From: Prorocentrum cordatum
Taxonomy: Eukaryota > Sar > Dinophyceae > Prorocentrales > Prorocentraceae
Assembly (NCBI GenBank): GCA_963575745.1
Contig: CAUYUJ010003545.1
Coordinates: forward strand, 30,047-78,143
Direction of reading: 5' to 3'
DNA length: 48,097 nt
The translations under genes and the position numbers were made by a program. Positions 29,137-40,346 of this stretch are shown in pieces (positions within the stretch are counted from its first letter, which is position 1; every line of letters begins with the position of its first letter). The notes beneath the pieces were generated by a model. It was not told where the DNA came from, searched no databases, and saw nothing but the letters and a program-made list of their open reading frames with translations.

Positions 29137-29478
29137 CTCTGGCGCCGGCGGTGAACTGTCAACCTGGTCACCGCCGGGAACCTCGTAGAGCTCCTTGCAC
29201 GCGTAAGAGTGCTCAGATGTAAAGTAGACAGCTTCTCAGAGCATTTCTAGAAAAAACACCGAATTTCGATTTTTTCGGTATCAACATGATATCGGTTCCT
29301 CCAAATGTTTAGATATCAAAACTCCCTCCAGACACCTGAGCTGCTCGCAGAAGGAAGTTTAGATACTAATGCTCGGAGTAAAAATCTGCTTTTCCAAAAT
29401 AAATTGTCAAAAATCTTTCAAATTTTCGCAAGACCGACCCAAAGTTATCACATCTTCTTTTCTGGCCGGGTCGACCAA
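29137..29478 (+). mobile_element. Family A element A9, fused to C11
   Basis: Good A start, hairpin (GGCGGTGAACTG/GTCACCGCC) and body up to GCCGGGTCGACCAA. Here it joins C sequence (CGCGCCTAATCATTCTAC) without any element end. Confidence 0.65.
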
Positions 29479-29803
29479 CGCGCCTAATCATTCTACATCG
29501 ATTAGCTGTGCTTATCAGCTCTGTAGCTGTCCTAAAACTCGAGTTATGTCCAGGAAACCGTCAGCGCGTATCAAGATGACTCGAAACGGCCGATCCCGCC
29601 ACAGTGCTTTTCGATAGTAATATTCACCCGATCGAGCTGAGATCAAGATGGCGAGCGGGAATAAGATTGTAGATCACGGGAAAAAATACTAGAGCTCTAA
29701 CGAATGGTCAGATTTCGAGAACATAATTTTCAACCGAGCCAAAGTTGTGAAAAGTTCAGTCGAGATTTTTCGAGCCAACTAGCCTGCCAGCGTTTTCGAA
29801 TTA
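29479..29803 (+). mobile_element. Family C fragment C11, right third
   Basis: Last unit, core (GATCAAGATGGCGAGCGGG) and tail to TTTTCGAATTA, where C12 enters. Its terminal hairpin, CTCTTAAGCTTCGCCGCTGC to CTCTACGAGTCA, is found after C12 at about 31075-31120. Confidence 0.65.
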
Positions 29804-31072
29804 CTGGGCGCCGGCGGTAAACCGTCAACCTTTCTTACCGCCGGGGGACTCGTAGAGAGCTTCCTGACAACATATAATGTCGGAAAAAATTACACAGAAA
29901 AAATAGTTTTTCAGCCCGAGCAATTTCAAACCTCTAGGATGCAACAGCCGAACGCCCCCGATGCTTATGGACTGTCTTCTTACGAGCTCTGTAGCTCTCC
30001 TACAGCCCAAGTTACGCGCGTAAATCGACAGCACCTCTCAAGATGACTCGAAGAATACGAATAGTTGGCAAACCTAGCTCGAGTATCGGACCCAGTTCAC
30101 GAACAGTTTCGCGAACCTAGTTCGGGCAGCAGACAGAGTTCGTATCTCTGCATTACAAAGGCGGACACGCCTGATGTCTCCGAATCGATTCCAGTGGTTA
30201 CCAGCCCTGCAGCCCCCCCCCCTACAGCCCGAGTTAAGTGCAGGAAACCGACAGCACCTCTCAGGATGACTCGAACAATACGAACAATTTCGCGGACCTT
30301 GTTCGGGCAGCAGACAGAGTTCGGAGCTCTGCATTACAAAGGCGGACGCGCCTGATGTCTCCGAATCGATTCCAGTGATTACCAGACATGCAGACCCCCT
30401 ACAGCCCGAGTTAAGTGCAGAGAACCGACAGCATCTCTCAAGATGACTCGACCAATACTAATAGTTTCGTGATTCTAGATCGGGCAGCGGACCGAGTTCA
30501 GAGCTCTGGATTCAACAGACAAACGCAACTGATGATTCTAAATCAGATTCTGTACGTATCAGCTCTGTAGTTGTCCTGTAGCTCGAGTTAAGTACATAAA
30601 ACCGAGAGCGTCTGTCAAAATGACTCGAATAATACGAATAGGTTTCCGGACCTAGCTCGGCTAGCAGATCGAGTTCAGACCTCTGGATTCAACAGGCGAA
30701 CGCGCCTGATCATTCTGAATCAATTAGCTGTGCTTACCAGCTCTGTAGCTGTCCTAAAGCTCGAGTTATCTTGAGAAAACCATCACCGCGTGACAAGATG
30801 ACCCGAAACGGGCGATCCCGCCTGCCTGCTTTTTGGCAGTAATAGGTACCCGATCGAGCTGAGATCAAGACGGCGAGCGGGAATAAGATCAAATATCACG
30901 GGAAAAAATACTAGAGCTCAAACGAATGTTCAAATTTCGAGAACGAAATTTTCAACCGACCAAAAGTCACCAAAAGGTCCGTCGAGATTTTTCTTGCCAA
31001 CTAGCTCTCCAGCGCGCCGGAATTACTCTTAAGCTTCCAGCAATAACTTGCTAAGGGAAGCTCTACGAGTTA
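29804..31072 (+). mobile_element. Family C element C12, complete, inside C11
   Basis: One of the longest C copies. Right end TTACTCTTAAGCTTCC...GGAAGCTCTACGAGTTA, followed by TTACTCTTAAGC of the host. ATT appears once more than expected at the right junction. Confidence 0.78.
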
Positions 31073-31120
31073 TTACTCTTAAGCTTCGCCGCTGCGCTCT
31101 CAGGGAAGCTCTACGAGTCA

Positions 31121-32343
31121 CTGGGCGCCGGCGGTAAACCGTCAACCTTTCTTACCGCCGGGGGACTCGTAGAGCTTCCTGACAACATATAATGTCGAAA
31201 GAAATTACACAGAAAAAATAGTTTTTCAGCCCAGGCAATTTGAGACCTCTCGGATGCAACAGCCGAACGCCCCCGATGCTTCTAGATTGTCTTCTGTACG
31301 AGCTCTGTAGCTCTTCTACAGCCCGAGCTACGTGCTTGAATCGACAGCACCTCTCAAGATGACTCGAACAATACGAATAGTTTGGCAAACCTAGTTCGAG
31401 TATCAGACCGAGTTCAGATCTCTGCATGCGACAGGCGGACGCGTCTGATGTCTCTGAATCGATCCCTGTGATTACCAGCCCTGCAGCCCCCCCCTGCTGC
31501 CGAGTGAAGTGCGGGAAACCGACAGCACCTCTCAGGATGACTCGAACAATACGAATAGTTTCGCGGACCTAGTTCGGGCAACAGACCGAGTTCGGAGCTT
31601 AGGCTTCCGCAGGCAAACGCGCCTGATGTCTCCGAATCGATTCCAGTGATTACCAGCCATGCAGCCCCCCCTACAGCCCGAGTGAAGTGCAGAGAACCGA
31701 CAGCATCTCTCAAGCGACTCGACCAATACGAATAGTTTCGCGATTCTAGATCGGGCAGCAGACCGAGTTCAGAGCTCTGGATTCAACAGACAACGGCCAC
31801 TGATGATTCAGAATCGAATTCTGTACGTATCAGCTATGTAGCTGTCGTGCAGCTCGAGTTAAGTACAGAAACCCGAGAGTGTCTGTCAAGATGACTCGAA
31901 TAATACGAATAGGTTTGCGGACCTAGCTCGGCCAGCAGACCGAGTTCAGACCTCTGGGTTCAACAGGCGAACGCGCCTGATTATTCTGCATCGATTAGCT
32001 GTGCTCACCAGCTCTGTAGCTGTCCTGAAGCTCGAGTTATCTTGATAAAACCGACAGCGCGTATCAAGATGACTCGAAACGGCTGATCCCGCCTGCCTGC
32101 TTTTTGGCAGTAAAAGGTACCCGATCGAGCTGAGATCAAGATGGCGAGCGGGAATAAGATCGAACATCATGGGAAAAAATACTAGAGCTCTAACGAATAT
32201 TCAAATTTCGAGAACAAAATTTTCAACCGACCAAAAGTCACCAAAAGATCCGTCGAGATTTTTCTTGCCAACTAGCTCTCCAGCGCCCCGGAATTACTCT
32301 TAAGCTTCCAGCATCACCTTGCTAAGGGAAGCTCTACGAGTTA
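31121..32343 (+). mobile_element. Family C element C13, complete
   Basis: Closely related to C12; both contain GATTCCAGTGATTACCAG and the tail of C11 type. Right end GGAAGCTCTACGAGTTA at 32343. Confidence 0.78.
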
Positions 32344-32405
32344 CTCTTAAGCTTCGCCGCTGCGCTCTCAGGGAAGCTCTACGAGTCATTCCTCTAGCTC
32401 ATCGA
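32344..32405 (+). mobile_element. Second C-type right end after C13, then an A/B scrap
   Basis: CTCTTAAGCTTCGCCGCTGC to CTCTACGAGTCA (32388) repeats the C11 tail that also follows C12. TTCCTCTAGCTCATCGA after it is an A/B piece that B6 enters. Confidence 0.6.
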
Positions 32406-32804
32406 CTGGAACCGGCGGTAAACCGTCAACCAGATTACCGCCGGCGCCCTCGTAGAGCTCTTTTCTCGCACGGCCCTGCTTGGTACAAATGCAGATAGAG
32501 TCTGAAAGAAAATCCCAGAAAACTCGAAAAATCACGTTTTTATGTTTTTATCCGAAGACGGTTCCGCCAAGTGTTTTGATAGTAATACTACACCTACAGA
32601 CCTGAGAATCCATTGGCGAACGCGAAATAACCCACTACAGGTGCGAAAAATAACATATCTCAAAACGAATGCTCAAATCTCTCACGAAGTTTGTCCAACC
32701 GACCGAAAGTTCGCACATTGTCCGTCGGGGCCGGGTCGGCCAACTAGCTGCACCCCGCGCCCGAATTCCTCTAGCTCATCGATGCCGAAGAGCTCTACGA
32801 GGTA
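32406..32804 (+). mobile_element. Family B element B6, complete, uninterrupted
   Basis: Starts CTGGAACCGGCGG and ends AGAGCTCTACGAGGTA. Its GGTCGGCCAACTAGCTGC block (32735-32752) is intact and serves as the empty-site reference for B7. Confidence 0.8.
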
Positions 32805-33201
32805 CTGGCACCGGCGGTGAACCGTCAACCTGGTCTCCGCCGGGAACCTCGTAGAGCTCTTTTCACGCGTGAGACTCCTAACAGTCGAAGGAAGGAGCTT
32901 CTCGAGGCATTTCTCGAAAATTGAATCTTCAATTTTTTCACGTCGATAGAAAGTTGGTTGCGCCAAGTGTTTTGATAGTAAAAGTGCGCCTTCAGCGCTC
33001 ATATTGAGACGCAGAGGCCCTCGAAGTTGTCTACAGGTGCGGAAAAACTGCTTTCTCAAAATGAATTGTCAAATATCGTTCAAATATTTGGAAAACTACC
33101 CAAAAGTTGCCACATTGTCTGCCTCGGCCGGCTGAGCCAACTAGCTCCACCCCGCGCCGGAATTCCTCTGACTCATCGACGACGAAGAGCTCTACGAGGT
33201 A
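32805..33201 (+). mobile_element. Family A element A10, complete
   Basis: Starts CTGGCACCGGCGG at the base after B6's end. Main A type with CACGTCGATAGAAAGTTGG. Ends AGAGCTCTACGAGGTA, followed by T. Confidence 0.75.
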
Positions 33202-33260
33202 TATCTTTGAAATATTCGCATCTTTGTGGCGTCCAAAACCCGAGGAGCGAAGAGACTCTA
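33202..33260 (+). mobile_element. A-interior scrap joined to a D start
   Basis: TATCTTTGAAATATTCGC is A interior. GTGGCGTCCAAAACCCGAGG is the start of family D. B7 enters at GACTCTA. Confidence 0.45.
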
Positions 33261-34707
33261 CTGGGAACAGGCGGTAGACCGTCAATCAGATTCCCGCCGA
33301 AGCCCTCGTAGAGCGCTTTTCTTGCACGGCGATCCTCGGTACACATGCAGGAAGAGTCTGGAAGAAGGCCCAAAAAATTCGAAAAATCATGATTTTTCGT
33401 TTTTACCCAAAAACGGTTCCGCCAAGTGTTTTGATAGTAATACTGCACCTACAGACCTCAGAAATGATAAGCGAACGCGAAATAAGCCAATACAGGTGCG
33501 AATCATACCAGTTCTTAGAACGCATGTTCAAATCTCTCACAAAATTTGTCCAAGCGACCCAAAGTTCGCACATTGTCCGTCGGGGCCGGGTCGGCCAACT
33601 GGGCGCCGGCGGTAAACCGTCAACCTTGGTTACCGCCGGGGAACTCGTAGAGCTTCCTAGCTCGACTTAAGTTGAGAAAACCAACAGCACCTACCAACCT
33701 TCTGACTTATAGTGAATATTATTTGACCTCTGAATGCGACAGGCGGACGCGTCTCATGTCTGCGAATCGACTCCTGTCATTACCAGCGCTGGAGCCCCCC
33801 TACAGCCCGAGTTAAGTGCAGAAAACCGACAGCATCTCTCAGGATGACTCGAAGAATACAATAGTTTCGCAGACCTAATTCGGGCAGCAGACCGAGTTCC
33901 GAGCTCTAGATTCGACAGACAGACGCGCATGATCTCTTCGAATCGATTCATGTGGCAACCAGCACTGTAGCCTGCTCTCAGCGCAAGTTGAGTGAAGAAA
34001 ACCGAGAGCATCTCTCGAGATGACTCGACTAATACGAATAATTTTGCGAGTCTAGATCGGGCAGCTGACCGAGTTCAGGGCTCTGGATTCGACAGACGAA
34101 CGCAACTGACGATTCTGAATGAGTTTCTGTAAATATGAGCTTTGTAGCTGTCCTACAGCTCGAGTTAAGTACAGAAAATCGAGAGTTTCTGTCAAAATGA
34201 CTCGAATACTACGGATAGGTTTGCGGACCTAGCTCGGCTCACAGATCGCGTTCAGACCTCTAAATTAGACAGGCGAACGCGCCTAATCATTCTACATCGA
34301 TTAGCTGTGCTCACCAGCTCTGTAGCTGCTCTACAGCTCGAGTTATGTTCAGAAAACCGTCAGCGCGCATCAAGATGACTCAAAACGGCCGATCCCGCCA
34401 GAGTGCTTTTCGATAGTAATATTCACCCGATCGAGCTGAGGTCAAGATGGCGAGCGGGAATAAGATCGAATATCACGGGAAAAAATACTAGAGCTCACAC
34501 GAATTGTTGAATTTCGAGAACAAAATTTTCAACCGACCAACAGTCACCAAAAGTTCCGTCGAGATTTTTCTTGCCAACTAGCTCTCCAGCGCGCCGTAAT
34601 TACTCTTAAGCTTCCAGCAACTAGCTTAGGGAAGCTCTACGAGTCACTAGCTGCACCCCGCGCCCGAATTCCTCTAGCTCATCGATGCCGAAGAGCTCTA
34701 CGAGGTA
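33261..34707 (+). mobile_element. Family B element B7, split by C14
   Basis: Left part 33261-33598 ends GGGTCGGCCAA. Right part 34647-34707 starts CTAGCTGCACCCCGCGCC and ends CTCTACGAGGTA. Rejoined, it matches B6 across the junction base for base. Confidence 0.8.
33599..34646 (+). mobile_element. Family C element C14, complete, inside B7
   Basis: CTGGGCGCC to GAAGCTCTACGAGTCA, of the C10 subfamily (AGCTCGACTTAAGTTGAGAA). The core is at about 34437-34456. This is the cleanest whole C copy for defining both ends. Confidence 0.82.
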
Positions 34708-35768
34708 CTGGGCGCCGGCGGTAAACCGTCAACCTTTCTTACCGCCGGGGGACTCGTAGAGCTTCCTGACAGTATATAGCGTGGAAAAAAACTCCAAGGG
34801 ACGACCAGTTTTTCAGCCCAAGCGATTTCAGACCTCTGAAGATGACTCTAACAAAAAAACAAACAGTTTCGCAATCCAGTTCGAGTATCAAACCGAGTTC
34901 AGACCTCTGAATGCGACAGGCGGGCGCGTCTGATGTCTGCGAATCCACTCATGTGATTCCCAGCCCTGCAGCCCCCCTACAGCCCGAGTTAAGTGCAGAA
35001 AACCGACAGTATCGACTCGAATAATAGAATAGTTTTGCGGACCTAGTTTGAGCAGCAGACCGAGTTCCAAGCTCTGGAATCGACGGGCAGACGCGCCTGA
35101 TGTGTGCAAATCGATGTCTGCGACCCGCAGCACTGTAGCCCTGCCCAGCACGAGTTGAGTGCAGAAAATCGAGAGCACTCCTCAAGATGATTCGGACAAT
35201 ACGAATAGTTTCGCGAACCTAGCTCAGGCAGCAGACCGAGTTCAGAGCTCTTGGTTCAATAGACAAACGCGACTGATGATTTCCCATCGATGTCTGTGAC
35301 AATGAGCCCTGTAGCTGCCCTACAGCTCGAGTTAAATACAGAAAACCGAGAGCGTCTGTCAAGATGACTCCAATAATACGAATAGGTTTGCGGACCTAGC
35401 TCGGCTAGCAGACCGAGTTCAGACCTCTCGATTCAACATGCGAACGCGCCTGATAATTCTGAATGCGATAGGTGTGCTGACCAGCTCTGTAGCTGCCCTA
35501 CAGCTCGAGTTAAGTAGAAAATACCGACAACGTGTATGAAGATGACTCGAAACGGCCGATCCCTCAGGGACGCTTTTTGGCAGTAAGAGGTACCCGATCG
35601 AGCTGAGATCAAGATGGCGAGCGGGAATGAGATCAAATATCACGGGAAAAAAAAAACTAGAGCTCAAACGAATTGTTGAATTTCGAGAACAAAATTTTCA
35701 ACCGACCAAAAGTCATCAAAAGGTCCGTCGAGATTTTTCTTGCCAACTAGCTCTCCAGCGCTTCGGAA
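34708..35768 (+). mobile_element. Family C element C15, right end cut by B8
   Basis: Follows B7's GAGGTA end. Subfamily with GATGTGTGCAAATCGATGTC and a shortened third unit (GACAGTATCGACTCGAATAA). Stops at CGCTTCGGAA, where the usual TTACTCTTAAGC is not recovered. Confidence 0.72.
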
Positions 35769-36500
35769 CTGGAAACCGGCGGTAAACCGTCAACCAGGTT
35801 ACCGCCGGGCACCTCGTAGAGCTCCTGTGTTGCACAGCGCTTCTCCGAACACATGAGGAAGCTTCTGAAGCAAGAGCAGAAAAACTCGAAAAAACACGAT
35901 TTTTTGGTTTTTATCCAAAGTCGGTTCCCTCAAGTCTTTTGATAGTAATACTGCAGCTACAGACCTGAGAATTTACTGGCAGACGCGGCATAACCCAGTA
36001 CACGTGAGAAAGACTGGGATCTGGCGGTAAACCGTCAACCAGGTTACCGCCGGGACCCTCGTAGAGCTCTGCATAGACAAGTGAGATCCGAGATAACAGC
36101 AGAAAAAGCTTCTCAATGCCAGCTTCAAAAATAAAGAAATCTTGTTTTTGCTCGCACTACTGGTTCCCCGCAGACTTTTGATCGATATAATGTAGCTAGA
36201 GCCCTCAGAATCGCACCATTGAAAGCGCCATGGTTCACTGCATAGAATAAAAATTCAAATTTGCAAAACGAATTTCATAATCTCTCGCTATCTTCCAAAA
36301 ACCGACCCCAGGTCACTACATTGTCCGTCCAGGCCGGGTTGGTCAACTAGCTGCACCCCGCGCCGGAATTCCTCTAGCTCATCGATTCCGAAGAGCTCTA
36401 CGAGGTCTATTGGTTATCAAAACGAATTTCAAAATTTTGCATACAGAGACAAAAACCGACCCCAGGTTACCACATCCTCTCTTTTGGCCGGGTCCGCCAA
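35769..36500 (+). mobile_element. Family B element B8, split by B9
   Basis: Left part 35769-36013 ends CACGTGAGAAAGA. Right part 36408-36500 starts TATTGGTTATCAAAACG and ends GTCCGCCAA, where C16 enters. Rejoined, it has the same length as the uninterrupted block at about 40179-40205. Confidence 0.75.
36014..36407 (+). mobile_element. Family B element B9, complete, inside B8
   Basis: Starts CTGGGATCTGGCGG. Diverged B interior (CTCGCACTACTGGTTCCCCG, GATCGATATAATGTAGC). Right end AGAGCTCTACGAGGTC, with C instead of the usual final A. Confidence 0.75.
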
Positions 36501-37576
36501 CTGGGCGCCGGCGGTATACCGTCAACCTTTCTTACCGCCGGGGGACTCGTAGAGCTTCCTGACAGTATATATTGTGAAAAAACTCCAAAACAAGTTCTTC
36601 AGCCAAAGCGATTTCAGACCTCTGAAGATGACTCTAAACAAAAAAGGAAACAGTTTCGCAACCCAGTTCGAGTATCGAACCGAGTTCAGACCTCTGAATG
36701 CGACAGGCGGGCGCGTCTGATGTCTACGAATCCACTCATGTGATTCCCAGCCCTGCAGCTCCCCTACAGCCCGAGTTGAGTGCAGAAAACCGACAGTATC
36801 GACTCGAATAATAGAATAGTTTCGCGGACCTAGTTCGAGCAGCAGACCGAGTTCCGAGCTCTGGAATCGACCAACAGACGCGCCTGATCTGTGCAAATCG
36901 ATATCTGTGACTCGCAGCACTGTAGCCCTCCCCCAGCACGAGTTGAGTGCAGAAAAATGTTCGGACAATACGAATAGTTTCGCGAACCTAGCTCGGGCAG
37001 CAGGCCGAGTTCAGAGCTCTCGGTTCGATAGACGAACGCGCCTGATGATTCCCCATCGATGTCTGTGACTATCAGCCCTGTAGCTGCCCTACAGCTCGAG
37101 TTAAGTACAGAAAACCGAGAGCGTCTGCCAAGACGACTCGAATAATACGAATAGGTTTGCGGACCTAGCTCGGCTAGCAGACCGAGTTCAGACCTCTGGA
37201 TTCGACTGGCGAACGCGCCTGATAATTCTGAATGCGATAGGTGTGCTTACCAGCTCTGTAGCTGCCCTACAGCTCGAGTTAAGTATAGGAAACCGAAAGC
37301 GTCTGTCAAGACAACTCGAATAATACGAATAGGTTTGCGGACCTAGCTCGGCTAGCAGACCGAGTTCAGACCTCTGGATTCAACGGGAAAACGCGCCTGA
37401 TAATTCTGAATGCGATAGGTGTGCTTACCAGCTCTGTAGCTGCCCTACAGCTCGAGTTAAGAACAAAATACCGACAACGCGTATGAAGATGACTCGAAAC
37501 GGTCGTTCCCGCCGGGACGCTTTTTGGCCTTCAAAGTTACCCGATCGAGCTGAGATCAAGATAGCGAGCGCGAATA
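36501..37576 (+). mobile_element. Family C element C16, right end lost
   Basis: C15-like subfamily with one extra copy of the last unit: GCGATAGGTGTGCTTACCAG occurs at about 37233 and again at 37412. Breaks in the core at GATAGCGAGCGCGAATAA. Confidence 0.72.
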
Positions 37577-37651
37577 AATGGTCAAATATCTTTCAAATAT
37601 TTGCAAAACCACCCAAAAGTTATCACATTGTCCGTTCTGGTCGGGTCGGCC
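37577..37651 (+). mobile_element. A/B interior fragment
   Basis: ATGGTCAAATATCTTTCAAAT to GGTCGGGTCGGCC, fused on the left to the C16 core and on the right to C17. Both junctions lack element ends. Confidence 0.5.
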
Positions 37652-38632
37652 ATAAACCGTCAACCTTGGTTACCGCCGGGGACTCGTAGAGCTTCCTGAC
37701 AGTATATAGTGTAGAGAAAAACTCAAAGAACGCATAGTTTTTCAGCCCAAGCGATTTCAGACCTCTCAAGAGTATCGAACCGAGTTCAGACCTCTGAATG
37801 CGACAGGCGGGCGCGTCTGCTGTCTGCGAACCCACTCATGTGATTCCCAGCCCTGCAGCCCCCCTATAGCTCGAGGTAAGTGCAGAAAACCGACAGTATC
37901 GACTCGAATGATACAATAGCTTTGCGGACCTAGTTCGAGCAGCAGACCGAGTTCCGAGCTCTGGAATCGACCAACAGACGCGCCTGATGTGTGCAAATCG
38001 ATATCTGTGACCCGCAGCACTGTAGCTCTCCCCCAGCACGAGTTGAGTGCAGAAAATTGAGAGCACTTCTCAAGATGATTCGAACAATACGAATAGTTTC
38101 GCGAACGTAGCTCGGGCAGCAGGCCGAGTTCAAAGCTCGCGGTTCGATAGACGAACGCGACTGATGATTTCCCATCGATGTCTATGACAATGAGCCCTGT
38201 AGCTGCCTCATAGCTCGAGTTAAGTAGAGAAAACCGACAGCCCCTGTCAAGATGACTCTAATAATACGAATAGGTTTGCAGCCCTAGCTCGGCTAGCAGA
38301 CCGAGTTCAGACCTCTGGATTCATCAGGCGAACGCGCCTGATAATTCTGAATGCGATAGGTGTGCTTATCAGCTCTGTAGCTGCCCTACAGCTCGAGTTA
38401 AGTAAAAAATACCGACAACGCGTATCAAGATGACTCGAAACGGCCGATCCCGCCAGTGTGCTTTTTGGCAGTAAAAGGTACCCGATCGAGCTGAGATCAA
38501 GATGGCGAGCGGTAATAAGATCGAATATCACGGGAAAAAATACTAGAGCTCAAACGAATGGTTGAATTTCGAGAGCAGAATTTTCAACCGACCAAAAGTT
38601 GTGAAAAGTTCAGTTCTTTTTTTTCGAGCCAA
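37652..38632 (+). mobile_element. Family C element C17, first bases lost, cut by C18
   Basis: Begins inside the 5' hairpin (ATAAACCGTCAACC...GGTTACCGCC), so CTGGGCGCCGGCGG is missing. Unit series shortened at the left. Core at 38496-38513. Stops at TTTCGAGCCAA, where C18 enters. Confidence 0.7.
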
Positions 38633-39451
38633 CTGGGCGCCGGCGGTAAACCGTCAACCTTGGTTACCGCCGGGAGACTCGTAGAGCTTCCTAACTCGAC
38701 TTTAGTTGAGAAAACAGACAGCACTTACCAACAATCTGACTTGTAGTGAATAGTTTCTGACCTCTGAATGCGACAGACGGACGCGTCTGATGTCTGCGAA
38801 TCGACTTCTGTCATTGCCAGCCCTGCAGCCCCCCTACCCCGAGCTAAGAGCAGAAAACCGACAGCACCTCTCAGGATGACTCGAACAGTAGGAATAGGTT
38901 CGCGGACCTAGTTCTGGCAGCAGACAGAGTTCAGAGCTCTGGATTCGACAGCCGGACGCGCCTAATGTGTTCAAATCGATTCCAGTGATTACCAGCCATG
39001 CAGTCTCCCTACAGCCCGAGTTAAGTCCAGATAACCGACGGCATCTCGCAAGCGACTCGAACGATACGAATAGTTTCGCGATTCTAGATCGGGCAGCAGA
39101 CCGAGTTCAGAGCTCTGGATTCGACAGACAAACGCAACTGATGATTCTGAATTGGTGCCTGTAAATATCAGCTCTATAGCTGTCCTACAGCTCGAGTTAA
39201 GTGCAGAACACCGAGAGTTTCTGTCAAGATGACTCGAATAATACGAACAGGTTTGCGGACCTAGCTCGGCTAGCAGACCGAATTCAGACCTCTGGTTTCA
39301 ACAGGCGAACGCGCCTGATCATTCTGCATGCATTAGCTGTGCTTACCAGCTCTGTAGCTGCCCTAGAGCTCGAGTTATGCTCAGAAAACCTTCAGCGCAC
39401 ATCAAGATTACTCAAAACAGCCGATCCCGCCACAGTGCTTTTCGATAGTAA

Positions 39452-40346
39452 CTGGGCGCCGGCGGTAAACCGTCAACCTGGTTACCGCCGGGGACCTCGT
39501 AGAGCTCTTTTCTTGCCCAGCTCCTCGGAACACGTGAAGCAAGCTTAAGCGAGAGCCAAAAAACTCTAAAAAATCGATCGCAGACAAATAGTTTTGCGGA
39601 CTTAGCTCGAGAAGCAGACTCTGTTCAGAGCTCTAGATGCTTCAGTCAAACGCCCTTGATGATTCTGTATCGGTTTCTGTGCGTACCACCTCTGTAGCTG
39701 TGCTACAGCTAGAGTTAAGCGCAGAATACCGACAGCGCCTCTAAAGAGAACTTGAGAAATACGAATAGTGTTGTGGACCTAGCTCGACTAGCAGAACGAG
39801 TTCAGGCCTCGCGATGCAACAGACGCAAACGCCTGGCGATACTGAATCAGTTTATGTGCGTACCAGCTCTGTAGCTCCTCTGAATCTTGAGTTGAGTACA
39901 GAAAACCGGCATCACTGGTGAAGATGACTTTTACGCTCCTAGCTCGAGTAGCAGACCGAGTTCAGGCCTCTGGATGCAACAGGCGAACGCGCCTGATCAT
40001 TCTGAATCGGTTCTGTAAGTATCAGCTCTGTAGCTCTCGTAATCTCGAGTTAAGTACAGAAAACCGTGAACGCGTGTCAAGATGACTCGGACCGCAGTTG
40101 GTTCCAGCAAGTCTTTTGATTGTAATATTGCAGCTACGGACCTGAGAATTTAACTGGCAGACGCGGCATAACCCACTACACGTGAGAAAAATACCGGTTC
40201 TCAAAATGAATTGTCAAATATCTTTCAAATCAAAGCAAAACCGACCCAAGGTTATCACATTGTCTCTTTTGGTCGGGTCGGCCAACTAGCTCCACCCCGC
40301 GCCGGAATTCCTCTAGCTCATCGGTGCCGAAGAGCTCTACGAGGTA
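39452..40346 (+). mobile_element. Family B element (B10/B11) carrying diverged C-like units
   Basis: 39452-39566 is the left part of a B element (start, hairpin, CTCGTAGAGCTC). 40091-40346 is the right part of a B element, ending AGAGCTCTACGAGGTA. Between them, 39567-40090 holds about three diverged 177-bp-type units (TTCAGGCCTC variants) without C ends. It could be one B element with captured or recombined C units, or two fragments. Confidence 0.55.
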
